DNA from: Methylocystis parvus OBBP
Lineage (GTDB): Bacteria > Pseudomonadota > Alphaproteobacteria > Rhizobiales > Beijerinckiaceae
Assembly: GCF_027571405.1 (NCBI RefSeq)
Contig: NZ_CP092968.1
Span: 3,246,001 to 3,310,000 of the forward strand
Direction of reading: 5' to 3'
Length of the DNA stretch: 64,000 nucleotides
A program made the position numbers and the translations under genes. The notes under the pieces were generated by a model, which saw only the letters and a program-made list of their open reading frames with translations, searched no databases and was not told the origin of the DNA. Shown piece after piece: positions 45,335-53,911 of this stretch (position 1 is the first letter of the stretch; each line of letters opens with the position of its first letter).

Positions 45335-46219
45335 TCAGCCCAGGAGCTTCCTGATCTCCGCCTTCAGCCCCTCGGCGATGTCGCCGCGGGCGAGGCCGAA
45401 GGCGATATTGGCGGCGAGGAAGCCGAGCTTCGAACCCGTGTCATAGGTGCGGCCGTCGAAGCGCACGCCGTGGAAGGGACGCTCCTTGGCGAGATGGATC
45501 ATGGCGTCGGTGAGCTGGATCTCTCCGCCCGCGCCCTTCTCTCCCTTTTCGAGCAGTTCGAAAATCTTCGGCTCGAGAATGTAGCGGCCCGAGATAATGT
45601 AATTGCTCGGCGCCGCGCCCTGCGGCGGCTTCTCGACCATGCCGGTGATCTCGAAGCTGGAGCCATAGTCCTCGCCGGTGGCGACGACGCCGTATTGATG
45701 CGTCTCCTCCGGCTTCACCTCTTCGACGGCGATGATGTTTCCACCATGTTTTTCATAGGCTTCGACAGCCTGCGCGAGGCAGCGGGCGGTCTTGCCGGCG
45801 GCGGGCAGGGTGATCATGTCGGGCAGCAGCACGGCGAAAGGCTCGTCGCCGATGATCTCGCGCGCGCACCAGACAGCGTGGCCGAGGCCGAGAGGCGCCT
45901 GCTGACGGGTGAAGCTCGTGGCGCCGGCCGGGGGCAGATCCGCCATGAGAGCGTCATATTCCTTGGTCTTGTTACGGCGGCGCAAGGTGTCCTCAAGTTC
46001 ATAGGCCATGTCGAAATGGTCCTCTATGACCGCCTTGCCGCGTCCTGTAACAAATACGAAATGCTCGATGCCGGCTTCACGGGCTTCGTCGACGACGTGC
46101 TGAACGACGGGACGGTCGACGACGGTGAGCATTTCCTTCGGCACGGCTTTGGTCGCCGGAAGGAAACGGGTGCCGAGGCCGGCGACGGGGAAAACCGCTT
46201 TGCGAATGCGCTTGGTCAT
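45335..46219 (-). CDS. galU: UTP-glucose-1-phosphate uridylyltransferase
   Basis: Makes UDP-glucose from UTP and glucose-1-phosphate for surface polysaccharides. The 294-residue length is normal. The nucleotide-binding N-terminus FPVAGLGTRFLPATKAVPKEML, the VFVTGRGKAVIEDHFD segment, VLLPDMI and the GEIQLTDAM element are present. It is divergent from galE, with which it shares the UDP-glucose branch. Confidence 0.96.
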   Translation of the reverse strand: MTKRIRKAVFPVAGLGTRFLPATKAVPKEMLTVVDRPVVQHVVDEAREAGIEHFVFVTGRGKAVIEDHFDMAYELEDTLRRRNKTKEYDALMADLPPAGATSFTRQQAPLGLGHAVWCAREIIGDEPFAVLLPDMITLPAAGKTARCLAQAVEAYEKHGGNIIAVEEVKPEETHQYGVVATGEDYGSSFEITGMVEKPPQGAAPSNYIISGRYILEPKIFELLEKGEKGAGGEIQLTDAMIHLAKERPFHGVRFDGRTYDTGSKLGFLAANIAFGLARGDIAEGLKAEIRKLLG

Positions 46220-46348
46220 GAGAGTCCGCTTGGAGAGTGTGAGGTGGCGAAAGACGCGGCAAATCGCGAAAGGGCGAACTTCGTCCGCGAGTTCCTGTTT
46301 TTTAAGGTTGCCGCGTTAATTTCGTATGATGAAGGATAGGAAGGGAAC

Positions 46349-47332
46349 ATGGCCGTTTTAGTGACGGGGGGCGCCGGCTATATCGGCAGCCATACGGTGC
46401 TCGAATTGTTGGACGCGGGCGAGAAGCCTGTCGTGCTCGACGACCTCTCGACCGGTTTCCGCTGGGCGGTGCCCGAAGGCGTCCCGCTTGTCGTCGGCGA
46501 CGACAGCGACGAGGACCTCGTCACCGAGACCATCGGCCGGTACGCCGTCGACGCGATCATCCACTTCGCCGCCAAGATCGTGGTCCCGGATTCGGTTGCT
46601 GATCCGCTGGGCTACTATCTCAACAATACGGCGAAAGCGCGCACGCTGATCGCCACCGCCATAGGCTGCGACGTCAAGCATTTCATCTTCTCCTCCACAG
46701 CGGCGGTCTATGGCGATCCGGACCATCTGCCGGTCACGGAAGACGAGCCTCTAAAGCCCGTCTCGCCTTACGGGCGCTCCAAGCTCATGGTGGAATGGAT
46801 GCTGGAGGACGCTGCGCGGGCGTATGACTTCGCCTATGTCGCCTTGCGTTATTTCAACGTCGCGGGCGCGGATCCGAAGGGGCGTTCGGGGCAGTCGACG
46901 CCCAACGCGACTCATCTCATAAAGGTCGCGGCGCAGACGGCGCTGGGGAAGCGCCCCAAAATGCAGGTCTTCGGCACGGATTATCCGACGCCGGACGGCG
47001 CCTGCGTGCGCGATTACATTCAGGTCACTGACCTCGCTTGCGCCCATATCGACGCCTTGCGCCATCTGCGCGGCGGCGGCGAGAGTCTCGTCGCCAATTG
47101 CGGCTACGCGAGGGGTTTCTCGGTTCTCGAGGTGATCGAGGCCGTCAAGCGCATCAGCGGCGTGGATTTTAAAGTGGAATATGTGCCCCGCCGGCCCGGC
47201 GATCCGGCCGCGATCGTCGCTTCCAATGAGCGTGCGCGCAACATTCTCGGCTGGAAGCCACAGCACGACAATCTCGACGAGATCGTGCGTCAGGCGCTCG
47301 ACTGGGAAAAGCGGCTGGGCGAGAAAGTTTAG
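46349..47332 (+). CDS. galE: UDP-glucose 4-epimerase
   Basis: Interconverts UDP-glucose and UDP-galactose. The 327-residue SDR-fold protein has the NAD-binding TGGAGYIGSHTVLELL, catalytic Ser/Thr region FSSTAAVYG, and the Tyr-x-x-x-Lys pair in SPYGRSKLMVEWML. Further conserved parts are LRYFNVAGADP and GTDYPTPDGACVRDYIQVTDL. It is divergent from galU with 129 nt between starts. Confidence 0.96.
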   Translation: MAVLVTGGAGYIGSHTVLELLDAGEKPVVLDDLSTGFRWAVPEGVPLVVGDDSDEDLVTETIGRYAVDAIIHFAAKIVVPDSVADPLGYYLNNTAKARTLIATAIGCDVKHFIFSSTAAVYGDPDHLPVTEDEPLKPVSPYGRSKLMVEWMLEDAARAYDFAYVALRYFNVAGADPKGRSGQSTPNATHLIKVAAQTALGKRPKMQVFGTDYPTPDGACVRDYIQVTDLACAHIDALRHLRGGGESLVANCGYARGFSVLEVIEAVKRISGVDFKVEYVPRRPGDPAAIVASNERARNILGWKPQHDNLDEIVRQALDWEKRLGEKV

Positions 47333-47345
47333 CCGTTTCAAGCGG

Positions 47346-47361
47346 GACGCGGCGCCGCGTC
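47346..47361. terminator. 16-bp palindrome after galE
   Basis: GACGCGGC/GCCGCGTC (47346-47361) lies 14 nt after the galE stop and before a convergent gene. GC-rich, but with only a short TT after it; a terminator role is plausible. Confidence 0.4.
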
Positions 47362-47378
47362 TTCACGCGCGACCATCG

Positions 47379-47729
47379 TCATGCCTGACCGGCGACGGCG
47401 CTGACGCTGCACGCTGTCCCGCCCGACGGTCGCATGTCTTCCAGAGACCGTTTCGCCGCATGATCGATCAGCGAAACGCAGGGCCGCTCCGCGATGAGCG
47501 CGCGCAGTTCGATCGCGGCGCGCCGCGCGGCCTGTCGCATATCCTCAGGCAGGCGGCGGCTCTCCGCCAGATGGTTCGCCTCGATAAGCTTGAGGCGTAA
47601 GACCGCCGGTCCCGCGGCGGCGATGAATTCGTCGTCGGAAAAATTCAGCAGCGCCAGGGCGTCTTTCCCCTGCATCTCGATCCTCGCAACGCGTCTCTCC
47701 TTCCCGATAGGAAGGGTCTTCCTGAACAT
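47379..47729 (-). CDS. Hypothetical protein
   Basis: A 116-residue soluble protein that I do not recognise. Visible segments are ARIEMQGKDALALLNFSDDEFIAAAG and LRLKLIEANHLAESRRLPEDMRQAARRAAIELRALIAERP. It is helical in the second half, with a Cys-containing stretch near the C-terminus. A start at the internal ATG 47675 (MQGKDALALL, AGGATCGAG upstream) is at least as likely as ATG 47729. It is convergent with galE. Confidence 0.5.
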   Translation of the reverse strand: MFRKTLPIGKERRVARIEMQGKDALALLNFSDDEFIAAAGPAVLRLKLIEANHLAESRRLPEDMRQAARRAAIELRALIAERPCVSLIDHAAKRSLEDMRPSGGTACSVSAVAGQA

Positions 47730-47818
47730 GACGCCTGCAAAGATTAGGCTCGCCGACTGTCGCGAAGCTTGCGGCGCTCAAGATCAAGACGCCGCCCGTG
47801 ACGGAAGGCGGGGGCGGG

Positions 47819-48202
47819 TCATTCGCGACACAGATGTTCTATCTGCCGATTGCACAATTTCCCAAGCGCAACGGCGACTGAGAAAGGCGGCAATCCGTGG
47901 AGGTCCGCATTCGTCAGCAGGAAATCGAGAATCGCGGCGACCCATTCGGCCTGATCCAAAGCGCCTTTGTTGCGCGCGGCGAAAGCCGTCAGCTGCTTGT
48001 GCCTGGCGCATAAAAGCACGCGCGCGTCCTCGACGACCTTTCGCCCGCGCGCTTGCGCATTCGGCGTTCCAAAGACGTAACGATCATTCAAGGCGGCGTC
48101 GTTTTTTTCAGCAACTTCGTTGCCGATGAGCGAGAACAACTCGGACAGGCTGTAGCCGTCGTAAGTATCGATCAAAGCCTTTTGCTTGTCGGTGAGCTCC
48201 AA
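47819..48202 (-). CDS. Uncharacterised helical partner of the HExxH protein
   Basis: A 127-residue, mostly helical soluble protein from TTG 48202. The N-terminal MELTDKQKALIDTYDGYSLSELFSLIG recalls short helical adaptor domains. The C-terminal AAILDFLLTNADLHGLPPFSVAVALGKLC is a conserved-looking hydrophobic repeat. GGGGAGGA lies 8 nt upstream, inside the end of the upstream HExxH gene, from which it is separated by 4 nt, so co-translation is likely. Family and function are unknown. Confidence 0.6.
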   Translation of the reverse strand: MELTDKQKALIDTYDGYSLSELFSLIGNEVAEKNDAALNDRYVFGTPNAQARGRKVVEDARVLLCARHKQLTAFAARNKGALDQAEWVAAILDFLLTNADLHGLPPFSVAVALGKLCNRQIEHLCRE

Positions 48203-48206
48203 GATC

Positions 48207-49739
48207 CTATCCTCCCCTGAATGTCACGTTGCGGCCCCATTCTTTTATGAACTTTTGCGTCAGATACGCGAAAGGGCAAGCCATCGGCTGGGTTGAAGCA
48301 AATGCGCCGTTATAGGCGCCGCAAGCCGAGCTATCGATGTAAGCCGTGCAACTCGTCCGGGGCAAGGCGCGCTCAATGTCCGGAAACGCCATGAATCGTC
48401 CCGCAGCGCGCATGTGATGTCGAATGGGGCAGCGCACTTCGCCATGTTCCAGAATGCCTTCGACAAAGGCGATCAGAAACGTCCAGATGACGAACTGGAC
48501 GCCGTCCATGTCTTCCCTGCGAACTCTGAATTCGCCGCTGACGAAACGTAGCGGAGGCAAGGGCAGCTTGTCGCAGTTTTCGAGATAATCATAAGGATGA
48601 AGCCAGCTCTGCAAATGATCTCTTTTGCTTCTCATCAACACCAGATGCTCGTTGACGACCGCCTTGCGGATATAGCGCACAATTCCGTTGGTCGCCGCTT
48701 CTGGCGACAGCCTTTGCGGCATATGTTCCCGGCCTTCTTCAAGGCGTCTGACATAGGAGGCGAGATAGTCGTCATAAGAGGCGTTGACGCAAGCCTTCGA
48801 CACGGCGTTGGCGATCTCGGTCAGCGATTTCTTCTCCAACTCGGCCGACAGTTCTCCCAGAAAATGAAAATAGGCGAGACCGGGATGTTCGAACTCCCAG
48901 CTATGCCCGCCCCATGGCGTCGCTATCGCCTGATATCCCGAGAAATCCAGCGCCGTCTGTGCGATCGGCATAAGCATCGCCATTGGAGGCGTCGTTCGCG
49001 CGGGGGGCAGTCCCCTACGCTGCATCCGATCATATTCCGCGATCAGTCTCGCCGAGAAATATCGCGTATAGCCGCCTCGAAAGAGCCGGCCGCACAGATC
49101 GAGGTAGCGCAACGCCCGCGGAGCCATGTCATCTTCATCTTTTCCGGCGCCGACCGCTGAAAGCACGAATTGAATCTCGGTGGCGGTCAGCTCCATCAGC
49201 GCCCGCAACCCGACCGGATGCGCAAATTCCTCGAATTCTCCGGTCAGGCCATTTTGCTTAGGTATGGGAGCCAGAGGATATCTGGTCGTAACGGGCGGAT
49301 CTTCGGAGGCGAACTCCACTATCGAATGGCGTAGTTCAGAATCATCTGGCGCAGGGCGTATTTCTCCATCGCCGATAACAACGTCCATGAAACGCTTATA
49401 GCTCCGATGCAGAGTCGCGATCGCCGAATCCGGCTGACGCTTGCGGATCGGAACTGTGATCTCTCCTTCGCTCTCCGCCAGCGCCGTCAGGATGCGATCC
49501 ACCCATGCCGTGCTTTCGAGGAAGGTGTGGAGACCACAAACGCTTCCGACAAGGTCGTGATAATGCCGCAGCTCGTGAAAATAGGCCGTGTCCGCGAGCC
49601 AGGCGTCGAGGCGCTCCTCGTCGGTTTCCGGCTCGACCTCGTCGAGGCGCTTCCGGTCATTGACCATGATCAGGGATAGATTGGCGAGGGAAAACTCCCC
49701 GACGCCGTCCGACTCGAAAAATGTGTCGACGAGAGGCAT
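48207..49739 (-). CDS. Uncharacterised HExxH-containing protein
   Basis: A 510-residue protein that I do not recognise. The notable feature is FHELRHYHDL at residues 54-63, where His55-Glu56-Leu-Arg-His59 fits the zincin HExxH motif and an Asp follows at 62. It could be a metallopeptidase, but no distal third ligand is obvious. No signal peptide or membrane helix is seen. A Cys-rich C-terminus contains CTAYIDSSACGAYNGAF and CPFAYLTQKF. It is followed after 4 nt by the small 127-residue gene on the same strand. Base use is somewhat less GC-biased than in neighbours, hinting at acquisition. Confidence 0.6.
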   Translation of the reverse strand: MPLVDTFFESDGVGEFSLANLSLIMVNDRKRLDEVEPETDEERLDAWLADTAYFHELRHYHDLVGSVCGLHTFLESTAWVDRILTALAESEGEITVPIRKRQPDSAIATLHRSYKRFMDVVIGDGEIRPAPDDSELRHSIVEFASEDPPVTTRYPLAPIPKQNGLTGEFEEFAHPVGLRALMELTATEIQFVLSAVGAGKDEDDMAPRALRYLDLCGRLFRGGYTRYFSARLIAEYDRMQRRGLPPARTTPPMAMLMPIAQTALDFSGYQAIATPWGGHSWEFEHPGLAYFHFLGELSAELEKKSLTEIANAVSKACVNASYDDYLASYVRRLEEGREHMPQRLSPEAATNGIVRYIRKAVVNEHLVLMRSKRDHLQSWLHPYDYLENCDKLPLPPLRFVSGEFRVRREDMDGVQFVIWTFLIAFVEGILEHGEVRCPIRHHMRAAGRFMAFPDIERALPRTSCTAYIDSSACGAYNGAFASTQPMACPFAYLTQKFIKEWGRNVTFRGG

Positions 49740-49843
49740 GCGCTGACCGTTTCAAATTATGAGTTGGTCAATATAGGGGTTCGGCTGTGTTCCACGGTCG
49801 CCGCAAAACCTGTTGAGAGACGCCCGCGACGAAATTAACGCGC

Positions 49844-51325
49844 TCAAGCCTCGAGCCGTTCCACGATCGTGCGCAAGACTTTCAGCCGCGCATATTTCTT
49901 GTCGTTGGCCTCCACCATTGTCCAGGGCGCGAGGCGGGAGCTGGTGCGATCGATCATCTCGGTCATCGCCGCTTCGTAAAGGCTCCATTTTTCCCGGTTG
50001 CGCCAGTCGTCGGGCGTGAGCTTGTAGCGTTTGAAGGGTTTTTCCTCGCGATCCTGGAAGCGCCGCAACTGCTCCTCCTGCGAGATGGCGAGCCAGAATT
50101 TGACGACGAGATAGCCGGTCTCGCCCAGTTGGCGCTCGAAATCGTTGATCTCCTGATAGGCGCGCATCCAATCTTCGGGCGCGGCGAAGCCTTCGACGCG
50201 CTCCACCAGGACGCGGCCGTACCAGCTGCGATCGAAGATGGCGACGTCGCCCCGGCGGGGGACGTTGCGCCAGAAACGCCACAGATAGGGACGCGCCCGC
50301 TCTTCGTCGGTCGGCGCGGCGACCCCATGGACTCGAAAACGCCGTGGATCGAGCGCCTCGCGAACGCGGCGAATGGTTCCTCCTTTGCCCGCGGCGTCAT
50401 TGCCTTCGAAAACGAGGACCAGGCCGCTGTCGCGAAAGCCCTTCGCCGTCGTCGCCTCGGTGAGGCGACGCTGGAGCGCGCGCAGTTCCTGCGCATAGGC
50501 GTCCGGGTCGTGCTTTCTCGACAAATCGAGCGCGGAGACGAGACTCGGCCGCGGCAGGGCCGAGGCCGGCGCGGCGATGGCGCGCGTCCGGTGCGAGGGC
50601 TCGGCTCCGGCGGCGGCCTGCTGAAGCGTCTGAAGCAGCAGATCGCCGACGGCGGCGTCGCGATAGCGCGGGTCCGACGCCGGCACCACCGCCCAGGGCG
50701 CACCCCCCGTCGACGTCTTCTCGATCATCTCCAGGGCCGCGTCGATGAGCCGCGCGCGTGCTTTCGGCGCGTCGAACTCGGCCCATTCGATCACCGCCGG
50801 GCGGCGCAGCGCGCCATCGAACTCGCGCAGCTTCGCCAGCCGCTTCTGCGCCTCCGCATCATCCATCTGCAACCAGATTTTGATTAGATGCACGCCTTCG
50901 AGCCGGAGCATCTCCTCGGAGCGGATCATCTCCTCGAGAGCGTTGTCATAGGCGTTTTTGTCGAGCCGCCGCAGCGCCCGGTTGCGCAAGAGGCGATGGT
51001 GCCAGGAGCCGAGCACAAGGCCGATGCGGCCCTTTGCGGGCATGTCGCGCCAATAGCGCCACGCCCCCGGCCGCGCCCGCTCCTCGTCGGTGGGTTCGCC
51101 GTAAGAGAGCGTCTCGACGAGGTGATCGTCCAGCCAGTCATAGAGCCGGTTGACGACTTCGCCCTTGCCCGCGCCGTCCGAGCCATTGATCAAGACCATG
51201 ATCGCGGCGCGTTTTTGCTCCGCCACCTCGAATTGAGCGTCGAGCAGCCGCTCCCGCAACCGCGCCTCGGCGGCGGCGAATTCCTCCCTGGTCATGACAT
51301 GCGGCAGGCGCGCGGATTCGAACAT
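49844..51325 (-). CDS. pap: Polyphosphate:AMP phosphotransferase (two-domain PPK2)
   Basis: Class II PPK2 enzyme that makes ADP from AMP using polyphosphate. The 493-residue protein has two tandem PPK2 domains: the first with a Walker A-like GSDGAGKGEVVNRL and the second with GNDAAGKGGTIRRV plus the FDRSWYGRVLVERVEGF signature. Two-domain architecture is diagnostic of Pap. ATG 51325 is preferred (GGGAAGA about 6 nt upstream) over ATG 51385. Pap would recycle AMP from PEP synthase and PRPP synthetase. Confidence 0.9.
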   Translation of the reverse strand: MFESARLPHVMTREEFAAAEARLRERLLDAQFEVAEQKRAAIMVLINGSDGAGKGEVVNRLYDWLDDHLVETLSYGEPTDEERARPGAWRYWRDMPAKGRIGLVLGSWHHRLLRNRALRRLDKNAYDNALEEMIRSEEMLRLEGVHLIKIWLQMDDAEAQKRLAKLREFDGALRRPAVIEWAEFDAPKARARLIDAALEMIEKTSTGGAPWAVVPASDPRYRDAAVGDLLLQTLQQAAAGAEPSHRTRAIAAPASALPRPSLVSALDLSRKHDPDAYAQELRALQRRLTEATTAKGFRDSGLVLVFEGNDAAGKGGTIRRVREALDPRRFRVHGVAAPTDEERARPYLWRFWRNVPRRGDVAIFDRSWYGRVLVERVEGFAAPEDWMRAYQEINDFERQLGETGYLVVKFWLAISQEEQLRRFQDREEKPFKRYKLTPDDWRNREKWSLYEAAMTEMIDRTSSRLAPWTMVEANDKKYARLKVLRTIVERLEA

Positions 51326-51565
51326 GGCGTCTTCCCGTAATCGTAACTTCTCAACCGTCATAGGTCGGCGCAACTCTGCAATCATAGCATGGAGAGGCGC
51401 CTGCGTCGGCTCCGCGGGACGCCGGAACGAAAGAGATGCGTGCGCGACTCATGTGTGCTAACCCTACGCACAGGCGTCTGGCGAAGCCGGTTTCCCGGCC
51501 TGTCAACGCTCTGCTAGCTCGCTGGAATTTCAATGGTTATGGCTATTGAGCGAGTTAAATCAGCC

Positions 51566-51642
51566 GGTCCCGTAGCTCAGCAGGATAGAGCAGCGGTTTC
51601 CTAAACCGAAGGTCACAGGTTCGAATCCTGTCGGGACCGCCA
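51566..51642 (+). tRNA. tRNA-Arg (anticodon CCT)
   Basis: A 77-nt tRNA. Acceptor arms GGTCCCG (51566-51572) and CGGGACC (51632-51638) pair fully; discriminator G and encoded CCA (51640-51642). D-arm TAGCTCAG...GAGC, anticodon loop TTCCTAA giving CCT (Arg, AGG), T-arm with GGTTCGAATCC. The 3' CCA is genome-encoded. A tandem repeat and an H-NS-like gene follow immediately. Confidence 0.96.
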
Positions 51643-51650
51643 CAAATCAG

Positions 51651-51695
51651 TGATTTACTTGCCCTTGATTTACTTGTCCTTGATTTACTCGGCCT
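51651..51695 (+). repeat. Three tandem 15-bp repeats just after tRNA-Arg
   Basis: TGATTTACTTGCCCT (51651-51665), TGATTTACTTGTCCT (51666-51680) and TGATTTACTCGGCCT (51681-51695). The first two differ at one base. They begin 8 nt after the tRNA CCA and could affect tRNA processing or be a replication-slippage product. Confidence 0.85.
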
Positions 51696-51778
51696 GTTGC
51701 GGGCGCCTGTCCGCTGTTGGATTTTGAACGGCGCTGGGCTAGGAACAGGTCTTTCGGAAACTCCGTGGAGACGATCGG

Positions 51779-52144
51779 ATGAACGACGAGTTCGCCAGCT
51801 TGTCGGACCTTGAATTGTTGTCGCTGATCCGTCGGGCGCAGGAGGAATCCGAGCGGCGCAAGGAAGCGAATAAGCGGCGCCTCCGGACCAGGATCGAAGA
51901 CGAGCTGAAGAAGGCTGGCGTGAGCCTCAGCGAAGTCTTCCCCGAGATCGGCGCCGATCAATTGGACGACGCGGCCAGCCTCGCTCAGAAGCCGCGCATG
52001 GCGAAATTCAAGAATCATGCGACGGGCGACGCCTGGTCCGGGCGGGGCCCGCATCCGCCGAACTGGGTAAAGGCGATCATGGCGGAACGGGGTTGGACGC
52101 TCGACGAGTTCAAAGCCGCCGAGGAGTTCCAGGCTCAGAACTAG
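51779..52144 (+). CDS. H-NS family nucleoid protein
   Basis: A 121-residue H-NS-like protein. A helical N-terminal oligomerisation region (SDLELLSLIRRAQEESERRKEANKRRLRTRIEDEL) precedes a linker and the DNA-binding motif ATGDAWSGRGPHPPNWVKAIM, matching the H-NS pattern (ATG-x-x-WSGRG-x-x-P-x-W). Such proteins often silence acquired AT-richer DNA. GGAG is 9 nt before the ATG. Its 3' end overlaps the convergent cytochrome b gene by 4 nt. Its location at the edge of the electron-transfer cluster is suggestive of regulation. Confidence 0.82.
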   Translation: MNDEFASLSDLELLSLIRRAQEESERRKEANKRRLRTRIEDELKKAGVSLSEVFPEIGADQLDDAASLAQKPRMAKFKNHATGDAWSGRGPHPPNWVKAIMAERGWTLDEFKAAEEFQAQN

Positions 52145-52683
52145 AATCTGTGCACCGCCCATATATGGACGAGCGCGGAAACGATCAAAACGACGCAGAG
52201 CGGCGCGTGCAGGAGCCGCCATGCCGCGAAGACGCGCTCGAGGGCCGTCATCTCGGAATGATAGGCGAAGCGATAGAGATAACGTCCCACCACGCCGCTC
52301 GCGACGACGGCGCCCATCGACAGCAATGCGACATTGCTGTTGAAGGCGCCGAGACGGAAATTGCAATGGAACAGGATAAGCGCCGGGCCCGCCACGCCGC
52401 TTATGACGTGAAGCCTGAACCATGACGGAAGCGCGCGCGCTGATTTGGCGCCCGTCGCGAGCCGCTTGCGAATATAGTAGGCGAGTGAAAGCGCCATCAT
52501 GGAGGCGCCGGCGATTCCGAGCCAATAACCCAGGCCCGCTTTCGGCGTCACCGGCTCGTCATAGCTAGCAAGCCATCCCGCGAGGAGCACGGCCGTCAGG
52601 CAGAATGCGATGAGCGCCGGAGCCCATTCGATAAGCGGCGTCACCACGCGCCGCACATTGGCGGCGTTGGAAGCAAGCGGCAT
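52141..52683 (-). CDS. b-type cytochrome-like membrane protein
   Basis: A 180-residue integral membrane protein with five predicted helices. Two pairs of His with 14-residue spacing on separate helices (His92/His106 and His159/His173) are the arrangement expected to ligate two b haems between helices, as in the cytochrome b561 / ferric-reductase-like four-helix families. It could pass electrons between the quinone pool and periplasmic cytochromes. Convergent with H-NS and about 140 nt divergent from the 9-haem cytochrome gene. Function inferred, not shown. Confidence 0.65.
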   Translation of the reverse strand: MPLASNAANVRRVVTPLIEWAPALIAFCLTAVLLAGWLASYDEPVTPKAGLGYWLGIAGASMMALSLAYYIRKRLATGAKSARALPSWFRLHVISGVAGPALILFHCNFRLGAFNSNVALLSMGAVVASGVVGRYLYRFAYHSEMTALERVFAAWRLLHAPLCVVLIVSALVHIWAVHRF

Positions 52684-52823
52684 AAGCGGCGTCCCTCCCT
52701 GGCGCAGGCGCTGTGGAGATCACACGGGCAAATCGCCTGAAATGAGGCAAAAGTCTTTTATAAACAAAGATCACGCAATCTTCGCAATTCGGCTCCAATC
52801 GCGCCGTGTGCCCTGCTTAAGGC

Positions 52824-53759
52824 ATGGCTCTTATGTCGGGAGCCGCGTCACGCCCTTGCATCTATGTTGCGCTTCGCCGCCTGGTCTTGCTGCTTGCGGC
52901 CGGCTTGTGCCTCTGCGCCTCCGCCACGCGCCTCGATGCGCAGACGACAACGCCCGGGGGCTATTTTCTGCCGAGCTTCGGACAGCCGCTCAAGAGTTCC
53001 TTCGATCACGCCAGGACGCAATTTCCGCTGACGGGCGCGCATGCGCAGGCATCCTGCGAGGCTTGTCACTTCAACGGCCAGTTCAAGAATACGCTCTACG
53101 CTTGTCCGGCTTGCCACAATGGCGACAGGACAATCGGCAAATCGCCGAACCATCCGCCGACTTCGCTGAAATGTGCGGGCTGTCACGAGACGACGCTTTT
53201 CTCCGACATCAAGGTGATCGACCATTTGCAGGCGTCGACCAAATGCGTCGCCTGTCATGACGGCCGCATCGCGCGCGGCAAGTCCGCGACGCATATTCCG
53301 ACGGCGGCGCCCTGCGCGGATTGTCACCATACGACATTGAGCTTCACCGTCGGCGTCACGGCGAATGCCGGCAGCGTGTCGAAGACGCCCCTGCCGATGA
53401 CTTTCGTACGGCGCGGTCTCGCCTCCGATTCGCCCGCGGGATCCGGCCGCTTCGATCACCAAAGCGCGGTCGGCCCCTGCGCGACCTGCCACAATGGAGT
53501 CAATGCGACGGGCAAGCCGCCGCGTCACGTCATGACGCAGGCGCCTTGCGATTCCTGCCATAGAGGCGCGACGACATTTTCGGGCGCGCGCTTCGATCAT
53601 ATGGCCGCAAAAGGCCCCTGCCTCTCCTGCCACAATGGACGCGACGCGCAGGGCAAGCCGCCGACGCATGTCGTCACCTCGGAATCCTGCGACGCTTGTC
53701 ACAAGAGCTTCCTCAGTTTCGACGCGGGCCAGCCCACCCTTCGCCGTCCCGGCCGCTGA
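52824..53759 (+). CDS. Nine-haem c-type cytochrome, exported
   Basis: A 311-residue periplasmic protein with nine CxxCH haem-binding motifs: CEACH, CPACH, CAGCH, CVACH, CADCH, CATCH, CDSCH, CLSCH and CDACH. A signal segment (YVALRRLVLLLAAGLCLCA) precedes them. Extra His residues in FDH, GAH and THI contexts are likely sixth ligands. The FDHARTQFPLTGAHAQASCEACH block has the same FDH-FPL-H-CxxCH grammar as the 21-haem protein downstream, so the two belong to one family. It lies directly before the large outer-membrane protein gene. Confidence 0.9.
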   Translation: MALMSGAASRPCIYVALRRLVLLLAAGLCLCASATRLDAQTTTPGGYFLPSFGQPLKSSFDHARTQFPLTGAHAQASCEACHFNGQFKNTLYACPACHNGDRTIGKSPNHPPTSLKCAGCHETTLFSDIKVIDHLQASTKCVACHDGRIARGKSATHIPTAAPCADCHHTTLSFTVGVTANAGSVSKTPLPMTFVRRGLASDSPAGSGRFDHQSAVGPCATCHNGVNATGKPPRHVMTQAPCDSCHRGATTFSGARFDHMAAKGPCLSCHNGRDAQGKPPTHVVTSESCDACHKSFLSFDAGQPTLRRPGR

Positions 53760-53911
53760 TCGCGCCGGCGCCCATGCGCCGCCGCAGAGCCTGAACGAAG
53801 TCCGGGCGCCGTTTTTCCAAGAAAAAACCGAGACTTGGCGACAGGTTTCCGCGCCTCTGTCCTTAAAGCTTTGCCACACAAGACGCATCGGTTTTTCGCG
53901 AAGGAGAGCGG

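Noticed and set aside
51651..51695. CRISPR array
   Set aside because: Three 15-bp direct repeats abut with no spacers; units are too short and there are no cas genes.
51643..51778. tRNA-associated attachment site (att) duplication
   Set aside because: No direct repeat of the tRNA 3' end and no integrase gene were found within the window.
51647..52525. Minus-strand frame whose tail contains repeated VNQGQ residues
   Set aside because: The repeats simply translate the 15-bp tandem DNA repeat; the frame overlaps both the H-NS-like and cytochrome b genes and has no other support.
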